Positions 9,681-21,288 of a stretch of 64,000 nucleotides of DNA are shown here, in pieces. Source of the stretch: Megamerina dolium (Eukaryota; Arthropoda; Insecta; Diptera; Megamerinidae); assembly GCA_963854835.1 (NCBI GenBank), contig OY978525.1, positions 82,559,855 through 82,623,854 of the forward strand. Reading direction: 5' to 3'. The notes beneath the pieces are model-generated. The model searched no databases. It saw only the letters and a program-made list of their open reading frames with translations, and was not told the DNA's origin. How positions within the stretch are numbered: position 1 is the first letter of the stretch; each line of letters begins with the position of its first letter. The translations under genes were made by a program, and so were the position numbers.

Positions 9681-12394
9681 TTCGCAGTTCATTTAAATGT
9701 GCCATGCATTCGGATTAAAATTTGAATGGGCCAATAAGAAGAAAGCCAAAGTCAACAAGTATTAAATGAAGTTAAGTTTATTGCAAAACACCCTACATTG
9801 AATTATAGAATATATTGAATTATAGAATATTATAATATATTCAAAGAATTTCTATCTTTATCATCATTTCTTCATCATTTAAAAATAAATATTATATAGA
9901 GGACTAAGGGCTAATACCTCATCGTTCATCTTTTTATATGTTTTGTTTGTAGAATGTTATCCAGACATAAAAAGAATTATTGGAAACAATTCAATTCAAA
10001 CTTATTTTACGTTGTTTAATTTTTTTTTTTTTTTTATTGATGCATATCTACAATTTTGCATCGACAAACAGCAACATTGCATTGCATACAAATTTTCAAT
10101 ATGTATTTCTTTATTTACTGCCGCATGAACTCCGCTCGATGATTATTATTATTATAAAAATGAAGAATTTTGGTGATGGTATTGTAATGAAGCAAGAACA
10201 AGAAAAAGAAGAGACTAAATGAAATGAACATAAATGCAACAACTTAACAATGGAAGCATTTACGACTGCTGTTGCTGTTATTAATGTTGATGTTGTTGTT
10301 ATTAATTCTTTTGATTGCCTGCCTTCTGGTCGAATGCTGTACCTGCCTGCATTCGGATTGGTGATTGTCAAGTTAAATGGTGGTGATTTCGTATTGTGAG
10401 TGCAGCTAATCAATATGCACATATACATATATACATTTGGTACATACACATGCACATTGCCATTCGATTTCAAGATTCGTTTTTAATGAATACCAATCAA
10501 AGGGGGGAATCAACGATTTTTTAAAACATTTTATGACCTTTTTATACAATTTGATCGTTATTGTTGTCGTAGTCGTTGTAGCCATCGCCGTTGTCACTGT
10601 CGCATAATAAAGTTTTCAAAAATTATTCTTTACTAAATTTTCTGAATCCATTGCATGTCGTCGTTGTCGACGTAGCTATATTCAAGTAAACAGTTTTTAA
10701 TGGCCCCATACATACAAACATACAGCCATGCACATACACAAATTCCTATCTCACCCGCCACCATAATCATCATAACATCATTAACATTAACATTTGATGC
10801 ACATTTAAAAGCGATTTTATATAGTGATCGTATGGTGGTAACCTATTAAGGCTTAATCTTAATTTGAATTGCTATGTTTGATGCTGTAGTAGTAGTAGTA
10901 GTAATTGTTGTTGTTGTTGTTGTTCACTTTTTATTGTTACTTTTCCTTTAGTATATTGATTTTATTTTTGTTTTTATTTCATTAATATTATCGTTATAAT
11001 GTTTTTGCTTCATATGAAGACGTTCTTCAGTGCCATATATGTATATGTATATGTAGAGTGTGTATGTATGCGTTTAACTAACATCACATGAGTCGGTATG
11101 GTCGTCGAAAAGTCTTTATCGTTTGCACCATAAATGGAGTTTTTAAATGAAGACACGCAACTAACATATGTGCACTTTATAAATATGCAGATATCCACTC
11201 ACATGCATACACCCGAGTGCATCCATACGTGTATAGAGTGTGGCATATACTTATATATGTAGGTATGTTAATGTCTTATAATAGAATTGTTTTGAGCGCA
11301 ACATGTATATTTCATTATCAAGCACTATGATGCAAGGTTGCAAAATGTCATCGTTTCGGCTTTTTTACCGATGGGTCTGCTATTAGATTGGATTTAGACC
11401 TATGAAAGTTAATCTGCCCTTTTGATAATCAGGTGGATTAACAAAGTTGCATCATTGCTATAGTGAAACACGAATTCCAGATATGGAATTCCATACATGA
11501 TATTAACACCAAAAGGTTTATTGAGATATATATTGTAGTTCCAAAATCAAAACATTTTGCATTTAGCTGAGTTTGGGTAACGCCGAAACATTATACGGCA
11601 CCACTCGATTCAGGGTTACATTTTTTTAATAGGCTCTATCGAATTAAACATTTTTGTGTTTTAGGATCAAGTTATTAATATTCATTTGCTCGAATGTTTA
11701 TATTGGGAAAATGGCTCTCCTATCAAAGCATCGAAAGTGAAGAAAGGAAACGGAATGTTTTTGGAACCACGACACAAGCTCTGCCATCAAGCGAAAATTT
11801 AAATATTTACAGCTTAAAAAATCACATTTTCTACCTATTCCTGCACAGGCAGATAATATCGTTTTGCTCTCTACAAAGAAGCAATTGTATAGAAAACCAT
11901 TTATTGATTTACTGCAGAGATCTACATTAGCTAACCCATCAAATTTCTATAATTCTGCAGTTACTGCCATTCTTAATGATTCCACCCAATCAAACACTAT
12001 CTCTGTGAATTTCACCTCTGTTCATTTTAAATAGTTAGTATCACTAATTACGGAGGATAAATTGACAAAACACCAGTACTTACAGTTAAATTTCCAAATG
12101 TTATGCCGTCATATCAGAAAGTGATATTACGACTAAAGAGGCATAGAGGGATGGACACATTTTCGGGTCGTAAAGAAGTCAAAGAGTCAACGAGTGCTAG
12201 GTAAAAGGCTAATCTGTTCTCAGTGGTCAGGGACGTAAAAAATACATTATAGGCTTAATACATTTCCGCTTCCGTGATCTTCATCGCACGAAACTTGCGG
12301 AAACACTAAAGAAAAGAAAAAAAAAACACAACATCTCTCAAGCAAGAGCAATAATTCTCAATAGGTGTTGCCGTAGTATGGAAAAAAAGTACGT
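9681..12394. other. 2.7 kb of AT-rich, simple-repeat-rich DNA, no recognised gene
   Basis: No open frame looks coding. Contents include a T-run at 10020-10036, a run of tag then ttg trinucleotides at about 10886-10925, many atacat/tatgta phrases, and CAT/ACA-rich stretches. It resembles fly intronic or intergenic DNA. Nothing at splice-site level could be supported. Confidence 0.5.
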
Positions 12395-12639
12395 AGGTTG
12401 CCTTTTATATTTTTTTAAAAAGTACTACTAGTAAATTTTCGTCAAATTTGACATTTCCATAGGAAAGTTTGATATTTTTAGCATAAACGTACTCAAAACG
12501 TTTTGATATACAAGAGCTATTTATGTAAAATACAGTAACTTGAAAATATCATATCGGTCAAAAATGGATATAAGTCTTGAACATTTTCTAGCTATGATTT
12601 TTTACGATTTTCGAAGTGAATTATTTCAACAACAGTGCT

Positions 12640-12892
12640 TCGGTCGTCTTCATGCGTGAAGGTCGTCCAAAATCGGCCAGAAACCATCGATGCTGTACAT
12701 GAACAGATAATGAAAGATCGTCAAGTGGCAAAAAACAGCAATGGACCGTATGGTTGTTCCAAGAAGAGCCAAACCCAACAAAAACCATATTTTGGAGGTG
12801 TCTCAGTAGGAATGGCAAAAGTGTTTCGACAATTGGTTTGAGCGCATTCAAAAGTGTAAAAGACTTCATGAAAAATACGTTCAAAAACAATA
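12640..12892 (+). pseudogene. mariner transposase remnant, N- and C-terminal ends fused
   Basis: One frame reads EGRPKSA and another IDAVHEQIMKDRQV, the linker between the two helix-turn-helix motifs of mariner transposases (family pattern GRPKSAVTPENIDAVRELI). After a jump, a further frame gives FDNWFERIQKC and LHEKYVQKQ, resembling the mariner C-terminus. The whole catalytic core with its D residues is missing. It cannot encode a working enzyme. Confidence 0.62.
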
Positions 12893-12910
12893 AAACCATT
12901 TTTGAAGATA

Positions 12911-15502
12911 CTTACTTACTTATGTGGCCATAACAACCGAATATCGATTTAGGCCGAAAATAACATGCTTCGCCAGCCATCTCTGTTCTTCGCTAGCTGG
13001 CGCCAGTTAGAAATTCCAAGCGCCGTCAGGTTCTCCAGTACTTGGTCTTTCCACCGGAGGTTTGGTCTTCCTCTTTTGCGTCGTCCTCCAGCGGGTTCCG
13101 AATATAACACCTTCTTAGCTGGAGCGTGTTCTTCCATTCGCTCGACATGACCTAGCCAGCGCAGCCGCTGGATTTTGATGCGCTTTACTATGTCAATATC
13201 GGCATACAGCTCGTACAGCTCATGGTTGTACCTTATTCGGTACTCGCCACCAACGCAAATAGGTCCAAAGATCTTGCGTAAGACTTTTCTCTCGAAAACT
13301 CCAAGTATTCGCTCATCCGAGGTGGAAATTGTCCAGGCTTCAGCGCCATATGTTAGGACAGGCATGATGAGAGACTTGTAGAGTGTAGTTTTCGTTCTTC
13401 GAGAGAGGGCTCGACTTCTCAATTGCTTACCCAGCCCAAAGTAACACCTGTTAGCAAGAGTTATCCTACGCATGATCTCCAAGCTGACGTCATTACTGCT
13501 GTTAATGCTGGTTACAAGATAGACAAAGTCCCTTACTACTTCAAAAGCGTAGTTGTCAACAGTGACGTGCTGTCCAAGACGCCGGGACTCTTTGTTTGTT
13601 GACACTAGATACTTCGTCTTGCCCTCGTTCACCGTGAGACCCATCCGACGCGACTCTCTTTCCAACTCTGAGAATGCTGCACTGACTGTTCGCGTGTTCA
13701 TGCCGATTATGTCAATATCGTCGGCATACGCTAACAGCATGACACTTTTGTTGAAGATAGTGCCATTATGTCGTAGATCAGCAGCTCGTATTATTTTCTC
13801 CATAATAAGATTGAAGAAGTCGCACGATAACGAATCACCTTGTCTGAAACCCCGTTCGGTATTAAACGGTGCGGAGAGGTCCTTCCCAATTTTCACTGCA
13901 CAACGGGAGTTATGCAGTGTCATTCTACAAAGTCGAATGAGCTTTGCAGGAATACCGAACTCAGACATTGTTGCGTAGAGGTAATCCCTTACCGGACTGT
14001 CGAAAGCGGCTTTATAATCAACAAATAGGTGGTGTGTGTCGATCTGTTTTTCTTGGGTCTTCTCCAGCATTTGGCGCAGTGTGAAAATCTGGTCGATGGT
14101 GGATTTACCAGGTCTGAAGCCACACTGATAAGGTCCAATCAGGTTGCTGAGCATAGGCTTCAATCTTTCACACAGTACGCTCGATAGAACCTTGTACGCG
14201 ATGCTCAGGAGACTTATTCCACGGTAGTTGGCGCAAATTGTGGGGTCTCCTTTTTTATGTACAGGACAGAGAACACTGAGCCTCCAATCATCAGGCATGC
14301 TTTCATCCGACCATATTCTGCTTATGAGCTGGTGCATGCGGGTGAGCAGCTCATCGCCTCCGGTCTTAAACAACTCGGCAGGCAGGCCATCAGCACCTGC
14401 AGCTTTGTTGTTCTTCAGCCTTAAAATGGCCGTTTCAACCTCGTCATAGTCGGGTGGTGGAACATCAACACCATCATCTGTAATTGGGGTTATCGGGCAT
14501 TCTCCTCCACTGGCGGAATTGTTCGTAGCATCGCCATTCAGTAACGTGGAGAAGTGTTCCCTCCATAGGCTCAGTACACTCTGGACATCCGTAACCAGAT
14601 TCCCATTTCCATCACGACAAGAAGAGGCTCCGGGATTTAAACCTCCACTCAGGCGCTTGATCTTTTCAAAGAATTTTCGAGTCTCATTCTTGTCGGTGCA
14701 CATCTCTATCTCCTCACACTCGCGTCTTTCCAACTCCCTCTTCTTGCGCCTGAAAAGACGTCTCTCTGCACTCCTTTTCTCTCTATACCGCTCCTTAACA
14801 GCTCGCGTTACGCCTGCACGCAGGGTTTTTCTGTAGGCGGCGTCTTTCTCTGCGGTAGCGTCGCGACACTCCTGACCATACCACTCATTCCTCAGAGGCC
14901 GGTAGTAACCGATTACCTTCTCGGCAGCAGTAGTCATGGAGTGGGATATATGTGTCCACCGTGCGCATGTATCATCAAGTGGGGGAGTGTTCTGCATAAG
15001 CAGATCCGATAGTCGAGTGGAAAATGCATCTGCTGTCTCTGGTGATTGCAGCTTACTGACGTCGAGCTTTCTCTGTGTGGGACTTCTCTTGTTATTTGCG
15101 ACACATAGGCGTGTGCGCACCTTAGCTGCAACAAGGTAGTGATCCGAGTCGATGTTGGCACCACGGATCGATTTCACGTCCATCACACTGGAAGCATGCC
15201 TTCCGTCAATCAACACATGATCAATTTGGTTTCTTGTACGATGATCTGGAGACAGCCATGTCGCTTTGTGGATGTCGAGATGCTGGAATCTGGTACCACC
15301 AATTACCATGTTTCGTGCTGCGGCGAAGTCGATCAGCCTCATTCCGTTATCGGAGGTGTTTTGGTGGAGGCTGAATTTTCCGACAGTTGGACCAAAGGTA
15401 CCTTCCTTGCCCACCCTGGCATTAAAGTCGCCAAGCACGATTTTGATATCGTGGCGGGGGCAGCGGTCATAAGCTTCTTCGAGGCGCTGAAAGAAGCTCT
15501 CC
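12911..15502 (-). mobile_element. RTE-type non-LTR retrotransposon, 5'-truncated, young copy with TSD
   Basis: An 11-bp target duplication, ttttgaagata, occurs at 12900-12910 and 15503-15513, fixing both ends. On the minus strand the element ends ggccacataagtaagtaagt, a very short 3' UTR (under 40 bp after the stop) with an AAGT microsatellite tail instead of poly(A), as in RTE-clade LINEs. The 5' end lies inside the endonuclease domain, so it is 5'-truncated. The coding frame has no stop over about 2.55 kb, which points to recent insertion. It interrupts a mariner MITE. At least seven other fragments of this family lie in the window. Confidence 0.9.
12949..15502 (-). CDS. RTE-type ORF: endonuclease (partial) and reverse transcriptase
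   Basis: The open frame of about 850 codons ends at TAA 12949-12951; the upstream ~40 codons of the open stretch (15503-15624) belong to flanking DNA. Endonuclease motifs: IVLGDFNARVG, RNQIDHVLIDGRH and ANIDSDHYLVAAKV (catalytic SDH); the first ~100 residues with the N-terminal catalytic residues are missing. RT motifs: NKAAGADGLPAELFK, NYRGISLLSIAYKVLS, YQCGFRPGKSTIDQIF, HLFVDYKAAFDSP (catalytic D), RGFRQGDSLSCDFFNLI, MLLAYADDIDIIG (YADD) and a thumb with VLTYGAEAWTI. The C-terminus (RWLGHVERM, GRRKRGRPNLRWKDQV) is typical of RTE-like elements. RT residues look intact, but the copy lacks its 5' part and probably cannot transpose. Confidence 0.9.
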
Positions 15503-15565
15503 TTTTGAAGATATAAAATATAAATATAAAAGGCAACCCTCATAACACAATTTTCGGCAGAAATT

Positions 15566-16050
15566 ATGGAAAACTTATTAAGCGTAGTAACTGCTATCAA
15601 TGTTGCACATTTTCTTTTTTGCACTTATCTATACTACGTATACACTAAACTAGAGCTAGAGCTAGAGGAATGTATAACAAAATCCTCTACAGAAATTAAT
15701 TTACAATCTTTGTTAGGCCACACAACTTCTCGAATTATTGACTCCCAAAAGAACGTGAATCGTGATGTTGTTAATGCATATAATAATTTTGTGTTAATTT
15801 GTAAGTGGGGTTTTGATGGCACTATTGGCCACCATAATTTCGGATTCAAAAGTCGAGGATCACAGCTTATTTGTATTGTCTTATGTCCCTCTTCAATTTG
15901 TTTATAAATCAATAAACCAGATTCAGCTATTACTGTTTGGATACATCCTCGGTCGTCCTGAAAAAAGTTTTGTAGACCAATTCGATCAAAATTTGCCAAA
16001 GAAACAAAGGACCTTATATAAGCTGAGCTTGCCTTCACTTCATTCGTGGA
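15566..16050 (+). pseudogene. Possible Transib/RAG1-like transposase remnant
   Basis: A 113-codon frame (15566-15907) contains STEINLQSLLGHTTSRIID and VLICKWGFDGTIGHHNFG. Other frames continue SLFVLSYVPLQF (about 15861-15896), then TVWIHPRSS and KFCRPIRSKFAKETKDLI (about 15931-16020). As I recall them, insect Transib-like transposases have the order INLQSLLDHT, KWG(C/F)DGSSGH, LVPLQL, IWQNPRPSS, FCRPI.F.F.KE. The D of WGFDG would then be the first catalytic Asp, equivalent to the CDG of RAG1. Two or more frameshifts disable it and the downstream D and E motifs are absent. Family is inferred from remembered motifs. Confidence 0.5.
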
Positions 16051-16296
16051 TTCGTATTTTTTTTAATATCTCATATCTCTCCCCGGCGCGAAGGCAGTGG
16101 CATGTTCGACGACAGGAATACAGCCAATTTTCCAATCTATACAGACGATTCTAATACATAGTCCGAGGTGATTGATTTTACCTTGTTGACAACAGGTAAG
16201 CTCTCCTTTGAAGCTGTAGAATATTGCAATAAAGTAAAAAGTAAATTTCGAAGTTTTAACCTTCGAAAATCAACGCGAAACAAAAAAACAACATTA

Positions 16297-17448
16297 TCAA
16301 ACGAAATTTTTCTTTCTTGAGTGCGTTAGTGCTGGGCACGTTCCCAACACATGTTTCGCAATTTCATTCTCCTCCCTGTAGTGTCGGCAGGTCTCATCCG
16401 AAAAGATTCCCAGTTTCGTTAGGTGATAATTTCGCCTACAGTGTCCTATGACTTTTCCCGCAATGATTCTTACATTATCTTTATTTAGGTTAGAGGTGAG
16501 TGCCTTGATGTCTGTCGGCACTTCGATTCCGGTATTCACGTGCGATGTTAAAGTAGGCACTAATGTCAATTGCGTATACTTCCGAAAAATTATTTCCTAA
16601 AGGCTCCGAGTATTTTCACTCCGGGCCAATCACTCCTGCTCCAGCCCATTCTTCAATTAAGACACCGTCCGTGAACCATGTTATTATGTTCTGGTTTATT
16701 ATGTATGTTTCGATATATTGAGTCTCTCGGCATTGCGACTTCATGATGTTCTTATGCTAGAATATCATACTTCTTACGATTCATCCAACTACCTGGCCCA
16801 CTTGTGACAGCAATCATTCTTGGGATAGTCCTCTTCGCTTTTGCCTTGATATAGATTGGAAATGTGCCAAGTGCCATTATACTTGTACACTTTGAAGCTT
16901 TGTACAATTCTCCCAAATGACAGCTCCGTAAGCAATCATGGGTTTAACGATTACAGTGTAAATATATTTCAGTATCTTTGGTGTGCAATCCCAACTTTTC
17001 CTGCTATGGATATAGAAAATGTGGCCTTTCTCCACATATTTTCTATATGATTATTCCATCGTAAACGTTGGACAAACACTACGTACAAGAATTTTACTTC
17101 TTCCTGTAGTTTTGTCTCTATTCCGTCTAAACTGATATATTTTAGATTCCCAAGTTTATACAACAATTGTGGCTGGAACAATTGTGGTGTTTGCTGGGTT
17201 AATATTCAGCTCCACTTTCCTGCATTATCCTTTTGTTAGTTGTAGCCATGGCAAGATTCTTTCACATAGAGTATTTTCAAATTTTACTCTACATTTTATG
17301 ACTATATCATCAGCATAATTCTGAAATTGTAACCGAGACTTTTCTAGCTTTACAAGCAAGTAGTTCATCCACTACTATACTCCACATTAGCGGTGCAAAA
17401 ACTCCCTTTTGTGACATCCTCATGAGATGTTGCCTATTATGCGTCCTG
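16297..17448 (-). pseudogene. R1-like LINE, 3' half of RT plus RNase H and C-terminal zinc motif
   Basis: Reading 5' to 3' on the minus strand, 17440-17340 gives MRMSQKGVFAPLMWSIVVDE (RT block with QGG.L.PLLW in relatives). Next come KLGNLKYISLDGIETKL and EEVKFLYVVFVQRLRWNNHI (17181-17050; KFLGV..D.KL.W in relatives), then ATFSISIAGKVGIA. An RNase H start is readable near 16660 (WFTDGVLIEEWAGAG). The C-terminus has CRRNYHLTKLGIFSDETCRH and CRHYREENEIAKHVLGTCPAL, the CCHC-type C-terminal motif of R1-like ORF2. Several frames are needed, so it is dead. A SINE abuts its 5' side. Confidence 0.75.
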
Positions 17449-17451
17449 TAA

Positions 17452-17796
17452 TAAAAAAAAATAAATATGTGGCACTTGTAAATCATGAAGGGCTCTTTGG
17501 CCATTACTGTTGTGCGTGTTAAATTTTGGAGAGTATGGGAAGGGACCTACTTGTATTAACCGGTTCCGAAGGACATAACTCTTACGAATTCAATTTTCCT
17601 TAGCTTTCTCATAGAGTTCTTTTAGAAGCTTTTCATTGGTAAATTGTTACTACCGGAAGAATTGCCAATTGCTTGCCGACAGTTGGGCACGTTCGAAAGA
17701 AAAATGTTTTCGATATTAAAGTTGTACTTCAGTCTGGGGTTGAACCTACGACCTGTAGATCAGAAGGCCAACTCACCAACCACTGAGCTACGGCAC
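17452..17796 (-). mobile_element. tRNA-derived SINE, copy 3, diverged
   Basis: On the minus strand it runs from tagctcagtggttggtgag (A box) through the B-box region (ggttcaaccccagactgaag) to the tail gtgccacatatttatttttt. The body shares cggaagaattgccaattgct, ttgccgacag and tagaagctttt with other copies but carries more substitutions and small deletions, so it is older. No clear target duplication was found. Confidence 0.85.
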
Positions 17797-17841
17797 TTTA
17801 TAATACCATCTTCTGATAAAACATAACCTAGCCTTCTTCTA

Positions 17842-19416
17842 CGAACTTTTCCGCTAGTGGAGAAGATTGCCCGATAACCCCATTTACAGATGATGGTGTT
17901 GATGTTCCACCACCCGACTATGACGAGGTTGAAACGACCATTTTAGGGCTGAAGAACAACAAAGCTGCAGGTGCTGATGGCCTACCTGCCGAGTTGTGTA
18001 AGACTAGAGGCGATGAGCTGCCCACCTGCATGCACCAGCTCATAAGCAGAATATGGTCGGATGAAAGCATGCCTGATGATTGGAGGCTCAGTGTTCTCTG
18101 TCCCGTACATAAAAAGGAGACCCCACAATTTGCGCCAACTACCGTGGAATAAGTCTCCTGAGCATCGCATACAAGGTCCTATCAAGAGTATTGTGTGGAA
18201 GATTGAAGCCCATGCTCAACAACCTGATTGGACCTTATCAGTGTGGCTTCAGATCTGGTAAATCTGCCATCGACCAAATTTTCACACTGCGCCAAATCCT
18301 GGAGAAGACCCAAGAAAAACAGATCGACACACACCACCTATTTGTTGATTATAAGGCCGCTTTCGACAGTCCGGTAAGGGATTACCTCTACACAACAATG
18401 TCTGAGTTCGGTATTCCTGCAAAGATCATTCGACTTTGTGCAGTGAAAATTGGGAAGGACCTTTCCGCGACGTTTAATACCAAACGGGGTTTCTACAAGG
18501 TAATGCGTTATCGTGCGACTTCTTCAATCTTATTATGGAGAAAATAATACGAGCTGCTGATCTACGACATAATGGCACTATCATCAACAAAAGTGTTATG
18601 CTGTTGGAGTATGCCGACGATATTAACATAATCGGCATGAACACTCGAGCAGTCACTGCAGCATTCTCAGGGTTGGATAGAGAGTCGGGTGGATCTTACG
18701 GTGAACGAGGGTAAGACGAAGTATCTAGTGTTAACAAACAAAGGGTACCGGCATCTTGGATAGCACGTCACTGTTGACAACTACGCTTTTGAAGTAGTAA
18801 GGGACTTTGTCTATCTTGGAACCAGCATTAACAACAGTAATGACGTCAGCCTGGAGATATTACGAAGGATCACTCTTGCAAACAGGTGCTACTTTGGGCT
18901 AAGTAAGCAATTGAGAAGTCGAGCTCTCTCTCGAAGAAGCAAAACTACACTCTACAAGTCTCTCATCGTGACCGTCCTTACATATGGCGCTGAAGCCTGG
19001 ACAATATCCTCCTCGGATGAACGAATGCTTGGAGTTTTCGAGAGAAAAGTCTTACGCAAGATCGGTGGACCTATTTGCGTTGATGGCAAGTACCGAATAA
19101 GGTACAACCATGAGCTGTACGAGCTGTATGCCGATAATAAAGCTCATCAAAATCCAGCGGCTGCGCTGGCAAGGTCATGTCGAGCGAATGGAAGAACACG
19201 TTCTAGCTAAGAGGTGTTATATTCGGAACCCGCTGTAGGACGACGCAGAAGAGGAAGACCTAGCCTCCGGTGGAAAGACCAAGTGCTGGAAATCCTGACA
19301 GCGCTTGGAATTTCTAACTGGCGCCAGCTAGCGAAGAACATAGATGGCTGGCGAAGCATGTTATATTCGGCCTAAATCGATATTTGGTTGTTATGACCAC
19401 ATAAGTAAGTAAGTAG
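17842..19416 (+). mobile_element. RTE-type LINE, 5'-truncated copy with TSD
   Basis: The duplication gccttcttcta flanks it at 17831-17841 and 19417-19427, and it ends ataagtaagtaagtag. It corresponds in opposite orientation to roughly 12911-14515 of the open copy at 12911-15502. It covers RT from before NKAAGADGLPAEL to the C-terminus. Small indels break the frame several times: after LFCPVHKK, within RQGDSLSCDFF (around 18490-18520), near 18690 and near 19135. Readable motifs include YQCGFRSGKSAIDQIF, HLFVDYKAAFDSP and MLLEYADDINIIG, where A has become E. Confidence 0.9.
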
Positions 19417-19427
19417 GCCTTCTTCTA

Positions 19428-21288
19428 ACAATGACACAATAAATCTCTCTCGCTTTTTGTCTCACACACATAACACAAACAAACAAAAAATAATATTACT
19501 TCCTTCCTCTATATTTTGCTATATTTCAATACATAGCAGTACACCAAATATTTGGATTAGGTAACTGATGATCCACTCATTCAGCCATTTATCCATTCGT
19601 CCATCCATCAAATACCATATATCCTGCTGTTTCATGTAACAAGATGTTCATTTTATTTTGGTATTGCCGTTGTTGTTGTTGTTAGTGTAAAAGAATACAA
19701 ATTACATCATGTAACCATCACTAATATTCATATAATAAAAGGAAGTAGAAAAAAAGAAAACAAAAAACCGACATATTCAAACATACACAAGCTCTCTTGA
19801 ACATTAAGTGCAACTAATATACTTAAATTGAAAAGCGGCATCAACAACAACCGGAACGTTAATAAATGAAAAAATACCCCCTATAATAAATTTTCTCAAT
19901 AAACCCACACACACATATATATATACGCACAAATGTAATATACTATCCAATCGAATCTACGCGATTAGTGGAAACATACAATCGCACACGCACGCCATCA
20001 CAAATCAGCCCTCATATCGACGAAACAGAATAATACATATGAGTACATGCATACGTGCATACACGTATGTAAAATGCATTTGTAAGTATAACGACGTTCA
20101 ACGACAGATGTTTCCAAGTGCTAATAATCTCATATTGGTAATGTGCGAATCCTTCTGGCCATCAACCACATTAACGACGTCAGTATGTATGTATGCTCGC
20201 AGCATCCGAAACTTTTTGACAATTGTCTAGGGAAAATTTGTATTAGTTTCAAGAGGAACAACAACAATATAATTACGAGTACATTTATTGCTGATGATAA
20301 TATTGCTATTGGTGGGTATGTACGTTATTGGTTTTGAATATACATACAGATATGTAGTACAAATATGTATAAATACCGTAGCTACCTCCTCACTTCGTCC
20401 TTACTTTGAACACAAATAAACTTCATCATCCACCATATCATCATCACATATGTATTTGCACAACAAATAGCAATCTATTGTTCGTACAATATATTTATAC
20501 GAACATATATCTAACTTGTCATACCGTAATGGCACTATTGTTGGCATGCTATGGAAGCTGTTTGATGATATTGGTTATTTGACGATATTAATGGCATCCG
20601 ATGATGATGATACGTATTAATGGTTACTTGGTTGATCGGACTATATAACATATTCGAAATATGCCTATACAAACATTATGCAATGATCAATGAAGAATTG
20701 CCATTTACCATTTGCCATTAGGAATTCAGTGTTATTGGTGATATTAGTTTTCGTTTTGATTATAAGTGATTGATTGTAAAAATGTAAACAAATACACAGA
20801 AAGAACAAGATTAGCCACTCCTTTTTAAGACATTAAATTCGCAGAAATATGTATTCAAAAAGGAAGACATATTTAAAATTAAAGTTCAAGATTACACTTC
20901 CATTCAAATTTCATAATACGTTTGCATAGTATTGCGACTTCTAGCAGTATTTCACAATATTTTAACTCGTTACTCGAATATAGTCAGCTCTTTATGTGTT
21001 GCAAATTAACTTAAGGTAGGGTAGTTGGTCCCTCCTATATTATTAACAACAGACTTAGAATTTTGGATATGTTATATGAAATAGACATAGAATCACCTGG
21101 TATAAAATATTTTTATATTGTTCCTGTTGAGTTGAAAGAGATGCCGGTGGACTCCTGTCTTGGTCGCTCCGATTTGTTGTAGTGATGATGGGTGAGGTTG
21201 TTGTCGTTCTGGATGACGTGCACCCTAAATTCTGATGTTGCTGTAGATGTTTGTTGTTTCGTTCGGTTCTCAAAAGATATAGAGGACC
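19428..21288. other. 1.9 kb without recognised gene
   Basis: AT-rich sequence with ATAC/TATG-rich simple phrases and short ACA and TTG runs (for example 19668-19685). No open frame resembles a known protein and no terminal repeats were seen. It may be host intergenic or intronic DNA. Confidence 0.45.

Larger units (their letters stand above)
12396..15538 (+). mobile_element. Internally deleted mariner (MITE-like), split by an RTE LINE
   Basis: The left terminus ggttgccttttatatttttt (12396) matches in inverted orientation the right terminus ataaatataaaaggcaacc (ending 15538). Between them the RTE LINE occupies 12911-15502. Without it the element is only about 540 bp and contains the beginning and end of a mariner transposase joined together. 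It is therefore a nonautonomous mariner derivative that later served as RTE target. A TA sits left of 12396; the right TA is not clear. Confidence 0.72.

Noticed and set aside
12900..12925. CRISPR-like short repeats from the acttacttactt tracts
   Set aside because: These are the AAGT microsatellite tails of RTE LINE copies (12911, 19405, 45295, 46395). There are no regular spacers, and the DNA is eukaryotic.
12965..15516. Plus-strand open frames of 60-140 codons across this interval
   Set aside because: They are antisense shadows of the long RTE reading frame; only the minus strand shows RT and endonuclease motifs.
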